From Bradyrhizobium sp. Ai1a-2 (GTDB lineage Bacteria; Pseudomonadota; Alphaproteobacteria; Rhizobiales; Xanthobacteraceae): a stretch of 44,252 bases of DNA. Where the stretch lies: positions 1 through 44,252 of the forward strand of contig NZ_AUEZ01000069.1 of NCBI RefSeq assembly GCF_000426245.1, in the 5' to 3' direction. The position numbers and the translations under genes were made by a program. A model generated the notes under the pieces. It was not told the DNA's origin. It worked only from the letters and a program-made list of their open reading frames with translations, and searched no databases. Positions 37,865 to 44,252 of this stretch are shown in pieces (the first letter of the stretch is position 1; each line of letters opens with the position of its first letter).

Positions 37865-40105
37865 CTAGGTCGCCGGCCGGCGCGCCAGCACCTTGTCCAG
37901 GGTGATGGGCAGGTCGCGTACCCGCACGCCGGTCGCATGGTAGACGGCGTTGGCGACCGCCGCGGCGACTCCCACGATCCCGATCTCGCCGATCCCCTTG
38001 ATCCCGAGCGGGTTGACCAGGGCATCCGGCTCGTCGACGAAGATCACCTGGATGTCGTGGATGTCGGCGTTAACGGGCACATGGTACTCGGCAATGTTAT
38101 GGTTGACGATCCGGCCGAAGCCGTGGTCGTAAACCGTCTCCTCATGCAGCGCCATGCCGATGCCGCCGACGACGGCGCCCATCACCTGGCTGCGTCCGGT
38201 CTTCAGGTTCAGCACGCGGCCCGCCGCGACCGCGCTGACGACGCGGGTGACCCGGATGACGCCGAGTTCCTCGTCGATCTTGACCTCGGCGAATACGGCC
38301 GAATGCGTGTTCCTGGCGTGCGCCTTGTCTTCGGCGAACTCGTTGGTCTTTTCCTTCTCGATCCGCTCCATCGCGCCATGTCGCATGATGTCGGAGATCG
38401 AAACCCCGCGCTCGGCTTGTGTCCGGCTGACGAGTTTGCCGTCCGAAAGGGTAACGTCTTCCTCGACCGTGTCGGCGAGCGGCGATGCCTTCATCAGCTT
38501 TGCCAGCCGCAGCAGTTCCTTGCGAACCTCGCTCGCCGTCGCGACCACGGCATGGCAGGCGGAGGCCGCCATCCATGACCCTCCCTCGACCGGCGCTCTC
38601 GGCAGTGTGGAATCGGCAAGGTGGATCGTGATGTTCTCGATTGGAAGCCCGAGGCTGTCAGCCGCGACCTGCGCCATGATCGTATAGGTGCCGGTGCCGA
38701 TATCGGAAGCCGCGCAGGAGACTTCCGCATGTCCATTGGCCGTCATCACGATCCGCACCGCGGCCGGCATCTGCAGCGCCTCCCAGACGCCGGAGGCCAT
38801 GCCCCAGCCCACGAGATTCCTGCCGTCGCGCATCGAGCGCGGCTCCGCATTGCGCTTGTCCCAGCCAAAGGCCGCGGCGCCTTCGCGATAGCATTCGCGC
38901 AGGCACTTGCTGGTATAGGGCAGGTCCTCATTCTGGTCGCGGTCCGAATAGCAGCGCATCCGCAATTCCACCGGATCCATCTTCAGCGCGACCGCGAGTT
39001 CGTCCATCGCGCTCTCGAGCGCGTAGACGCCGGTCGCAGCGCCCGGCGCACGCATGTCGCAGGACGTCGGCACGTCAAGCGGCGCCACGCGGTGTTCATA
39101 TCGGGCATTCGGCGATGTGTAGAGCAGGGCCGACCAACCGGTGTCGTTGCGCGAGAATTCCTCGAACTGCGAGGTCACGCCAACGGCTTCATGCGTGATC
39201 GCATCGAGCGTGCCGTCGCGCCGTGCGCCAAGCGCAAGCCGCTCGATGGTGGCCGGACGATAGCCCAGCCCATACATCTGCTGGCGCGTCAGCACCAGCC
39301 GCACCGAGCGCTGCAGCTTCAGCGCGGCCATCACCGCCAGCACCACCTGATATTGGGGCCGCAAGCCAGCACCGAAGGCGCCGCCGACATAGGGCGAGAT
39401 CACGCGGATCTCCTCCGGCTTCTTCTCGAACACGCCGCAGAGGTACTGCTGCACGTTCTGCACGCCCTGGGTCTTGTCGTAGACCGTCAGCGGGCCGCCG
39501 CCGTCCCACATCGCGGTGGTCGCAAACAATTCCATCGGATTGTGATGCTCGGTCGGGATGAAATAGTCGGCCTGGTGCCGCACCTCGGCCGCTGCAAATG
39601 CCTTCGCAGCATCGCCGCGCAGCTTGTCGGGCTTCTCGACGACGATGGCATCATCGCGCTTGCGATACACGTCGGTGACGAATGGCTGCTTCTCATAGTC
39701 AACGCGAACGAGCGAGGCCGCATAGCGTGCGATTTCCCATTCTTCCGCGACGACCAGCGCGATCGGCTGCTGGTTGAACTTGATCATGTCGTCATAGAGC
39801 GGGCGGAACGGCGAACCTTCCTCCGGGGCGACGTCGTCCTTCCAGGCCTGATCGGTGTCGGCGACCCGCGGCCTGTTCTCATGGGTGATGACATCGATCA
39901 CGCCCGGCACGCGGAGCGCCTGGCTGGTGTCGATCCGCGCGATCCGGCCTCTGGCGATGGTGGATTCCACGACCGCGCCATAGGCGAGACCGCCTTCGTT
40001 GAAATCGCCGGCATATTTGGCGGCGCCAGTGACCTTGGCGCGGCCATCGACGCGCGAGGTGGCGGTGCCGGTATAGGTTTTCGCGGTGTTGTTGACCATG
40101 CTCAT
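37865..40105 (-). CDS. paoC: Aldehyde oxidoreductase molybdenum-binding subunit (PaoC-like)
   Basis: 746 residues of the xanthine-oxidase family. RVDGRAKVTGAAKYAGDF opens the first domain; GGAFGAGLRPQYQVVLAVMA, DMRAPGAATGVYALESAMDE and DIGTGTYTIMAQVAADSLG bind the molybdopterin cofactor. Glu707 in IKGIGEIGIVG is the active-site base. It oxidises aldehydes to acids in a heterotrimer with the FAD/4Fe-4S and 2Fe-2S subunits encoded just upstream. The start overlaps the paoB stop by 4 nt. The XdhC/PaoD-type maturation gene is not in the window. Confidence 0.9.
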   Translation of the reverse strand: MSMVNNTAKTYTGTATSRVDGRAKVTGAAKYAGDFNEGGLAYGAVVESTIARGRIARIDTSQALRVPGVIDVITHENRPRVADTDQAWKDDVAPEEGSPFRPLYDDMIKFNQQPIALVVAEEWEIARYAASLVRVDYEKQPFVTDVYRKRDDAIVVEKPDKLRGDAAKAFAAAEVRHQADYFIPTEHHNPMELFATTAMWDGGGPLTVYDKTQGVQNVQQYLCGVFEKKPEEIRVISPYVGGAFGAGLRPQYQVVLAVMAALKLQRSVRLVLTRQQMYGLGYRPATIERLALGARRDGTLDAITHEAVGVTSQFEEFSRNDTGWSALLYTSPNARYEHRVAPLDVPTSCDMRAPGAATGVYALESAMDELAVALKMDPVELRMRCYSDRDQNEDLPYTSKCLRECYREGAAAFGWDKRNAEPRSMRDGRNLVGWGMASGVWEALQMPAAVRIVMTANGHAEVSCAASDIGTGTYTIMAQVAADSLGLPIENITIHLADSTLPRAPVEGGSWMAASACHAVVATASEVRKELLRLAKLMKASPLADTVEEDVTLSDGKLVSRTQAERGVSISDIMRHGAMERIEKEKTNEFAEDKAHARNTHSAVFAEVKIDEELGVIRVTRVVSAVAAGRVLNLKTGRSQVMGAVVGGIGMALHEETVYDHGFGRIVNHNIAEYHVPVNADIHDIQVIFVDEPDALVNPLGIKGIGEIGIVGVAAAVANAVYHATGVRVRDLPITLDKVLARRPAT

Positions 40106-41118
40106 TGGATCGTCTTGTTCGATTGCGATTGCGGCGTGCCGCGCGCGGCCTGCGTCAGCGTGCGGATGATCGCCCGCTTGGCGAGATCGATCTTGAATCC
40201 GTTCTGGGCCTGCGGCCTGGCGTCGCGAAGCAGGAGGTCCGCCGCGGCGGCAAAGCTCGCTTCCTCGGCGGGCCGTCCGCGCAACGCCGCCTCGGCCGCC
40301 ACATCGCGCCACGGCTTGTGGGCGACGCCGCCGAGCGCGAGCCGCGCTTCCTGGATCGTGCCGTCCTTGAGCTCGAGTGCGGCCGCGACCGAGATCAGCG
40401 CGAAGGCGTAGGACAACCGGTCGCGGATCTTCAGGTAGGAGTAGTTGGTCGCAAAGCCCTTCGCGGGCACCTCGATCGCGGTGATGATCTCGTCCGGCCC
40501 GAGATTGGTGTCGATGTGCGGGGTGTCGCCGGGCAGGCGGTGGAAGTCCGCGAACGGGATCGTGCGCCCGCCGTTCGGGCCCGTCACGTGCACCGTGGCA
40601 TCGAGCGCGACGAGCGCCACGCACATGTCGGACGGATGCGTCGCAATGCAGGAGGTGCTGGCGCCCAGGATCGCGTGGCCGCGGTTGATGCCGTTGACGG
40701 CAGAGCAGCCCGAGCCCGGCTGGCGCTTGTTGCAGGGCGTGGCAGTGTCATAGAAATAGGCGCATCGCGTCCGTTGTACCAAATTGCCGCCGGTGGAAGC
40801 CATGTTGCGCAATTGCTGCGAGGCGCCGGCAAGAATCGCGCTTGCCACCAGCGGATAGCGCTTTTCGATCAGCGGATGCCAGGCAAGGTCGGCGTTCGGC
40901 ACCAGCGCTCCGATCCGCAAGCCTCCCGAGGCGGTCTCTTCGACCGAGGTCAGCGGCAGGCGGGAGATGTCGATCAGCTTCGTCGGCCGCTCGACATTGT
41001 CTTTCATGAGATCGAGCAGGTTGGTGCCGCCGGCGATGAATTTTGCACCGCTATTGGCCGCGATCAGTCGCACCGCGTCGGCGACGTTATTCGCTCGCGT
41101 ATATTGGAACGGGATCAT
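40102..41118 (-). CDS. paoB: Aldehyde oxidoreductase FAD-binding subunit with 4Fe-4S site (PaoB-like)
   Basis: 338 residues. The FAD motifs are AKFIAGGTNLLDLMKDNVER and ASTGGNLVQRTRC. The segment TRCAYFYDTATPCNKRQPGS, followed by GC, supplies the extra cysteines that bind a [4Fe-4S] cluster in PaoB; this is absent from xanthine dehydrogenase FAD domains. It passes electrons from the 2Fe-2S clusters to FAD. It overlaps paoA at its start and paoC at its stop by 4 nt each. Confidence 0.9.
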   Translation of the reverse strand: MIPFQYTRANNVADAVRLIAANSGAKFIAGGTNLLDLMKDNVERPTKLIDISRLPLTSVEETASGGLRIGALVPNADLAWHPLIEKRYPLVASAILAGASQQLRNMASTGGNLVQRTRCAYFYDTATPCNKRQPGSGCSAVNGINRGHAILGASTSCIATHPSDMCVALVALDATVHVTGPNGGRTIPFADFHRLPGDTPHIDTNLGPDEIITAIEVPAKGFATNYSYLKIRDRLSYAFALISVAAALELKDGTIQEARLALGGVAHKPWRDVAAEAALRGRPAEEASFAAAADLLLRDARPQAQNGFKIDLAKRAIIRTLTQAARGTPQSQSNKTIQ

Positions 41119-41663
41119 GGCTTGGTCCCCATCGCCTGCTGGATCGCGGCGACGATGTTGGGATAGGCGCCGCAGCGGCAGATGTTGCCGCTCATGAATT
41201 CCCTGATCTCGTGGGGGCTCTTGGCCCGTCCCTCGGCGATCAGCCCGATGCCGGAGCAGATCTGTCCGGGCGTGCAGTAGCCGCACTGGAAGGCGTCATG
41301 GTCGATGAAAGCCTGCTGCAGCGGGTCCAGCGCGCCGTTGGTGGCCAGTCCCTCGATCGTGGTGACGTGCGCGCCATCGCGCATCACCGCAAGCGTCAGG
41401 CATGAATTGATGCGGCGTCCATCGACTAGCACGGTGCATGCGCCGCATTGACCATGGTCGCATCCCTTCTTGGTGCCGGTGAGATCGAGATGGTCCCTGA
41501 GCGCATCCAGAAGCGAGACCCAGGGCAGAACTGAAAAGCGCCTTTCTGTCCCATTGACGGTCAGTGTCACCGACATCTTTTCCGGCAGCGGGGCAGGGTT
41601 GGCGTCCGATTGCGCGGCTCCATCTTGCATCGTCAGCGACTCCGTCTTGCAGGTGACTGCCAT
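41115..41663 (-). CDS. paoA: Aldehyde oxidoreductase 2Fe-2S subunit (PaoA-like)
   Basis: 182 residues. The plant-type cluster is GCDHGQCGACTVLVDGRRIN with the final SC; the second cluster is QCGYCTPGQI and NICRCGAY. E. coli PaoA carries a Tat signal for export. Here the N-terminus (MAVTCKTESLTMQDGAAQSD) is polar and has no twin arginines, so the enzyme is probably cytoplasmic. ATG 41663 or ATG 41630 could be the start; neither has a strong ribosome site. First gene of the paoABC operon. Confidence 0.87.
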   Translation of the reverse strand: MAVTCKTESLTMQDGAAQSDANPAPLPEKMSVTLTVNGTERRFSVLPWVSLLDALRDHLDLTGTKKGCDHGQCGACTVLVDGRRINSCLTLAVMRDGAHVTTIEGLATNGALDPLQQAFIDHDAFQCGYCTPGQICSGIGLIAEGRAKSPHEIREFMSGNICRCGAYPNIVAAIQQAMGTKP

Positions 41664-42005
41664 CCGGTAGGGATCAAAGCGGAGAATACCGGCGGTTTAG
41701 ATTGGTTCCAAAGTCAGCGCAGCATGTCGAAGCGGCTGTTTCGGTTCTTTCCAAATCGCACGCTGGATTTCGTGAGCGCACTCGGCGCGGGGCGATGCGG
41801 CAATGTGCTTTGATCCTAAAGCGAAGGGCCGCTGATTTCTCAGCGGCCCTTGCCGGCTAACAAAATCGCTTCGGAATGAAATGGCCCCGGCGAAGCAACC
41901 TTAGCGGTATCGCGGTCCTATTTGGACTCCGGTGAATCACGGTGGCCCCCATATGAACACCTCGGGCCAAGGTGCTCCCCGCTGTGAACACCTTGCCCCT
42001 CCAAC
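41664..42005. other. Intergenic region between paoA and the Clp-N gene
   Basis: 342 bases, both flanking genes on the minus strand. It holds one strong hairpin (41824-41851). The rest shows no supported gene. The paoABC promoter should lie between 41664 and the hairpin. Confidence 0.5.
41824..41851 (-). terminator. Strong 12-bp hairpin, likely end of the Clp-N gene transcript
   Basis: AAGGGCCGCTGA (41824-41835) and TCAGCGGCCCTT (41840-41851) form a perfect 12-bp stem with a 4-nt loop. It lies about 155 bp downstream of the Clp-N gene stop and upstream of paoA. On the minus strand it is followed by TTCGCTTTAGG, a poor T-tract, so termination may be partial. Confidence 0.6.
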
Positions 42006-42704
42006 CTAGCCTTCGCGCTGGGTCACTGCGGAATGGACGCTGCTCTCACTGCGCACTGTGACAGTTGCAGTGGACGTGAAGCTCTCGACGCCTTGCTGCG
42101 TTAGTCCTTGTTCGCGCAGGAGCCACACGGCAGGGCTGTCGGTTTCGAGGAACATGGCGGCAAGCACGTTTGCGCCGGACGTTTCGCGCTTCATGCCCTT
42201 GGCGCGGGCCGCGGCGCGATAGACGGTACGCCGGAATGCGACTGTTGGACTGGAGTTGCGTTCGCCGCCGGTCATCACCAATGCCCTCAGCTTCTTCTGG
42301 ATGTAAGTGGCCAAGCTTTCTCTGAGTGCATGAAGATCGATCGAGTTGGCCTTTAACGCCGCGGCAGCGTCAGCATCGTCGATCAGGGCGAGCAAAAGAT
42401 GCTCCAACGTTGCGAATTCGTGCGCTCGTTCCTGCGCGTGCGCCTGGGCGCGATGCAGCGTCAGTTCGAGCTCGCGGGTGAATCCCGCGGGCCATCGCGC
42501 GCTTGCGCGTGGTGGAGAAGGCGCGTCTGCGCCAGCGGCATGCACTCCGCGACGAATTTCGGCAGCGAGCGTATTCCAATCGGGCACGCCGAACAGCTCG
42601 GCGATCAATTCCAGGCTCTGGCTGACGGTGATGTTGAAGCCCCTGGCAGCGAGGTGGGCGCGAAGCGTATGCGCCATAGCTTTAGCGTCGCGGAAGTCGC
42701 GCAT
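42006..42704 (-). CDS. ClpA-type N domain fused to an N-terminal glyoxalase-related module
   Basis: 232 residues. Residues 1-51 (MRDFRDAKAMAHTLRAHLAA, then SLELIAELFGVPDWN) share 29 identical positions with the Lon-N protein at 6671-7471. Residues ~75-215 are a Clp N (double repeat) domain: FTRELELTLHRAQAHAQERA, HEFATLEHLLLALIDDADAA, then GANVLAAMFLETDSPAVWLL and REQGLTQQGV, closely like ClpA. No AAA+ modules follow. I infer a free substrate- or adaptor-binding protein linked to ClpAP. ATG 42704 has AAAGGA 6-7 nt upstream, within the structured leader. Confidence 0.87.
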   Translation of the reverse strand: MRDFRDAKAMAHTLRAHLAARGFNITVSQSLELIAELFGVPDWNTLAAEIRRGVHAAGADAPSPPRASARWPAGFTRELELTLHRAQAHAQERAHEFATLEHLLLALIDDADAAAALKANSIDLHALRESLATYIQKKLRALVMTGGERNSSPTVAFRRTVYRAAARAKGMKRETSGANVLAAMFLETDSPAVWLLREQGLTQQGVESFTSTATVTVRSESSVHSAVTQREG

Positions 42705-42844
42705 GGTTTGGTCCTTTGCTTGAACGAAAACGGGCGCCAGTGCTTGCGTTGCTGACCCGTTGCTCGGGCAAAGGGGCTGTTAGAGGGACGCTGCGATACG
42801 TTCACCATACCCAAAAGGGGTGCAAGCGGCAGGTCGTATCCACC
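42705..42844 (-). promoter_or_regulatory. Structured 5' leader RNA, copy 2 (candidate riboregulator)
   Basis: Read on the minus strand. Hairpin A is GATACG (42840-42835) with CGTATC (42800-42795), enclosing ACC/GGT and CCC/GGG. Hairpin B is AACGGG (42761-42756) with CCCGTT (42734-42729), extended by TCAG/CTGG around a loop with CAACGCAAGCA. CCTTTGC (42774-42768) is fully complementary to GCAAAGG (42719-42713), the Shine-Dalgarno segment. GCTTGC (42827-42822) matches GCAAGC (42747-42742). Relative to copy 1, one A-T pair of hairpin B is G-C here. The two copies differ freely in the linker. Confidence 0.7.
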
Positions 42845-42879
42845 GATCAGATAGGTGGCGCGTCGCCGCTGGGTGTCAA
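42845..42879 (-). promoter_or_regulatory. Promoter region of leader copy 2
   Basis: TTGACA at 42879-42874 on the minus strand, 32 nt before GGATACG. The -10 is weak: ACCTAT at 17-nt spacing or TATCTG at 20-nt. The -35 is identical to that of copy 1. A heat-shock sigma factor site (CCTATCT as -10) is possible but unproven. Confidence 0.45.
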
Positions 42880-43102
42880 CGGGCCACAAGGGAACTTTTG
42901 CGTCGCCGGGTTCCAACCTGCTCCGCGCTGCTATCGGCAAATCTGCGCCGTTCTGCAGTGTTGCGCTACGCTCTGACTTGAGGCTGTCGCCCTTTTCTCG
43001 CCGCCATCATCATTCAGGAAACTCGCCGAGGGGCGGGTCTTACGGAGGCGGCTTCTGAAGTCCCGCGTGATCGTCCGACATTTACTGCAAAACGAAGTGA
43101 CG

Positions 43103-44092
43103 ATGTCCCGCCGCGCAATGCTGGGCGGGCTCGCATCCTCTGCGGGCGCACTCGCGCTCGGCGGATGCGCTAGCCTGGGCGCGACCGGCGCGCGCTACGA
43201 CGCATCATCGCTGTCGGTGGACCCCGTGCTGCTTGTCGCAACCACGCGCAAGCCCGTAAAGGGCGGGCGCGCGAAGCCTTGGTTCGGGCCGGATCGGGCC
43301 ACCACGATGACGGTCGCACGGGCGAAGCTGGTGCCGCCGGACGAGAGCCGTTTCTCTCTCGCGGCAGCAGGACTCGCCGATTGGCGTATTGATCAGGTCG
43401 AGCCGGTTTCGGGAGACGTCAGCGATCTTCTCGGGCAGGCCGGCGGCGGCGGATCAGACGTCCTGATCTATGTGCACGGCTTCAAACAGACGTTCGAGAC
43501 GGCGGCGCTCGACGCGGCCCACCTGTCCGACGGCATCCGGTTCCGCGGCCAGACGATGGTGTTCTCCTGGCCGTCAAAAGCGGGACTGTTCGACTACTCC
43601 TACGACCGCGACAGCGCGATGTGGTCCCGCGATGATTTCGAGCGCGTGCTTCAGGGCATCGTGACGCCCTCCGGCGTCGGCCGCGTCCACATCGTCGCGC
43701 ACAGCATGGGAACGATGCTGGCGCTCGAAAGCCTGCGCCAGCTCCATGATCGATATGGTGACACCGTTGACGGCAGGATCGGCGCGGTGGTGTTCGCTTC
43801 GCCCGACATCGACATGGACGTGTTCTCGTCGGCGATCAACCGTATCGGGCCGCTGGCCCGCAAGATCACGGTGATCACCGCAACGAACGACCGCGCGCTC
43901 GCCCTCTCGGGGCAGCTCGCCGGTGGCATGAAGCGGGTCGGCGCGGCCGAGAAGGCCGTCATTGAGCAGCTCGGCGTGCGCGTGGTCGATGCTTCCGACT
44001 CGGGCTGGGGCATCATCAACCACGATCTGTTCCTGTCGAATGCGGACGTACGGCGGGTGATCCGCCGCCAGATCGACACCTCGGCGGCGTGA
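43103..44092 (+). CDS. Tat-type lipoprotein alpha/beta hydrolase (DUF900 family)
   Basis: 329 residues. MSRRAMLGGLASSAGALALG followed by GC22 is a signal with paired arginines and a lipobox (ALGGC), so the protein is probably a Tat-exported lipoprotein. The body is a DUF900-type hydrolase: VLIYVHGFKQTFETAALDAA, MVFSWPSKAG, the nucleophile Ser in VHIVAHSMGT, and VVFASPDIDMDVF; HDLFLSN holds the likely catalytic His. Substrate unknown. ATG 43103 starts the signal; GTG 43067 would precede it. Divergent from the Clp-N gene. Confidence 0.83.
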   Translation: MSRRAMLGGLASSAGALALGGCASLGATGARYDASSLSVDPVLLVATTRKPVKGGRAKPWFGPDRATTMTVARAKLVPPDESRFSLAAAGLADWRIDQVEPVSGDVSDLLGQAGGGGSDVLIYVHGFKQTFETAALDAAHLSDGIRFRGQTMVFSWPSKAGLFDYSYDRDSAMWSRDDFERVLQGIVTPSGVGRVHIVAHSMGTMLALESLRQLHDRYGDTVDGRIGAVVFASPDIDMDVFSSAINRIGPLARKITVITATNDRALALSGQLAGGMKRVGAAEKAVIEQLGVRVVDASDSGWGIINHDLFLSNADVRRVIRRQIDTSAA

Positions 44093-44252
44093 ACCCGGCT
44101 TTCGCGCGGCTGCAGCACGAGCCACGTTGCTATTTGGCCGTCAGGCTGCTGCTGCTGGAGTCGTCCGTGAAGAATCGCCCAAGCCATTGATGTGGAGTCG
44201 ATTTTTCGGTCGTGAGGGGGTTTGAGATTGCAAGCTTTCGGGGTTTGACGCC
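44093..44252. other. Right edge, nothing recognised
   Basis: The last 160 bases hold no start codon with a ribosome site, no clear hairpin and no domain-coding frame. The tail from about 44180 reads like the edge of a mobile element or another gene, but too little is present to say. Confidence 0.3.

Noticed and set aside
38621..40411. 596-residue frame antisense to paoC/paoB
   Set aside because: The minus-strand genes have all cofactor motifs and tight overlaps; the antisense frame has none.

Overview
The window looks like chromosome of an alphaproteobacterium of the Bradyrhizobium / Rhodopseudomonas group (inference). The grounds are high GC with GC-rich third codon positions, the content of the gene families (ATP12 chaperone, RarA next to an HtrA protease, fused indolepyruvate:ferredoxin oxidoreductase, GCG_CRPN-type secreted peptide, PaoABC-like molybdoenzyme) and many intergenic palindromic repeats of types I associate with Bradyrhizobium. 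No rRNA, tRNA or CRISPR array was found.

Layout. 1-1025: the end of an IS21-family element (istA 5' part and four 23-bp terminal repeats) inserted into a chemotaxis receptor gene. 1342-3853: an SDR, then an MDR reductase divergent from an HxlR regulator with a palindromic site between them. 3924-10679: a housekeeping stretch (HtrA protease, rarA, RluA-type pseudouridine synthase, ATP12), interrupted by a Lon-N-domain gene and an orphan higA. 10871-12669: a FliK-like/FlhB-C pair. 12739-17367: class D beta-lactamase, carboxymuconolactone-decarboxylase-like protein, DUF4260 protein, pccB, a dimeric-barrel protein and a VOC protein. 17586-21456: small secreted proteins and an ArsR / NIPSNAP / monooxygenase / PEP-mutase cluster. 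21838-30826: a catabolic cluster (fused IOR, SCP-x-type thiolase, Zn-ribbon/OB protein, MaoC hydratase, SDR, DapA-family aldolase, Nudix hydrolase), followed by an orphan PAS histidine kinase. 33775-37433: small hypothetical, secreted or anchored proteins and a VOC protein. 37865-41663: a paoABC-type molybdenum aldehyde oxidoreductase operon on the minus strand. 42006-44092: a Clp-N-domain gene and a divergent Tat-type lipoprotein hydrolase.

The most interesting signal joins two genes 35 kb apart. The minus-strand genes 6671-7471 and 42006-42704 share an N-terminal module (29 of the first 51 residues identical). In one it is fused to the substrate-binding N domain of Lon, in the other to the N domain of ClpA, both without any ATPase or protease part. 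Each gene is preceded by a closely similar leader of about 140 nt. Both leaders can fold into a 5' hairpin (GATACG/CGTATC) and a second hairpin with a compensatory base-pair change. Both have a 7-8 bp helix that hides the Shine-Dalgarno sequence, and a perfect 6-nt complementarity (GCTTGC/GCAAGC) between the two hairpins. Both start a fixed distance downstream of a TTGACA box. This looks like a structured cis-regulatory RNA controlling AAA+ protease-related adaptor-like proteins. I do not recognise it as a described family.

The catabolic cluster also deserves attention. IOR would make an acyl-CoA from a 2-oxo acid. The MaoC hydratase, the SDR and the thiolase make up the last three steps of an (R)-type beta-oxidation. 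The Nudix protein resembles CoA diphosphatases. The real substrate cannot be read from the sequence.
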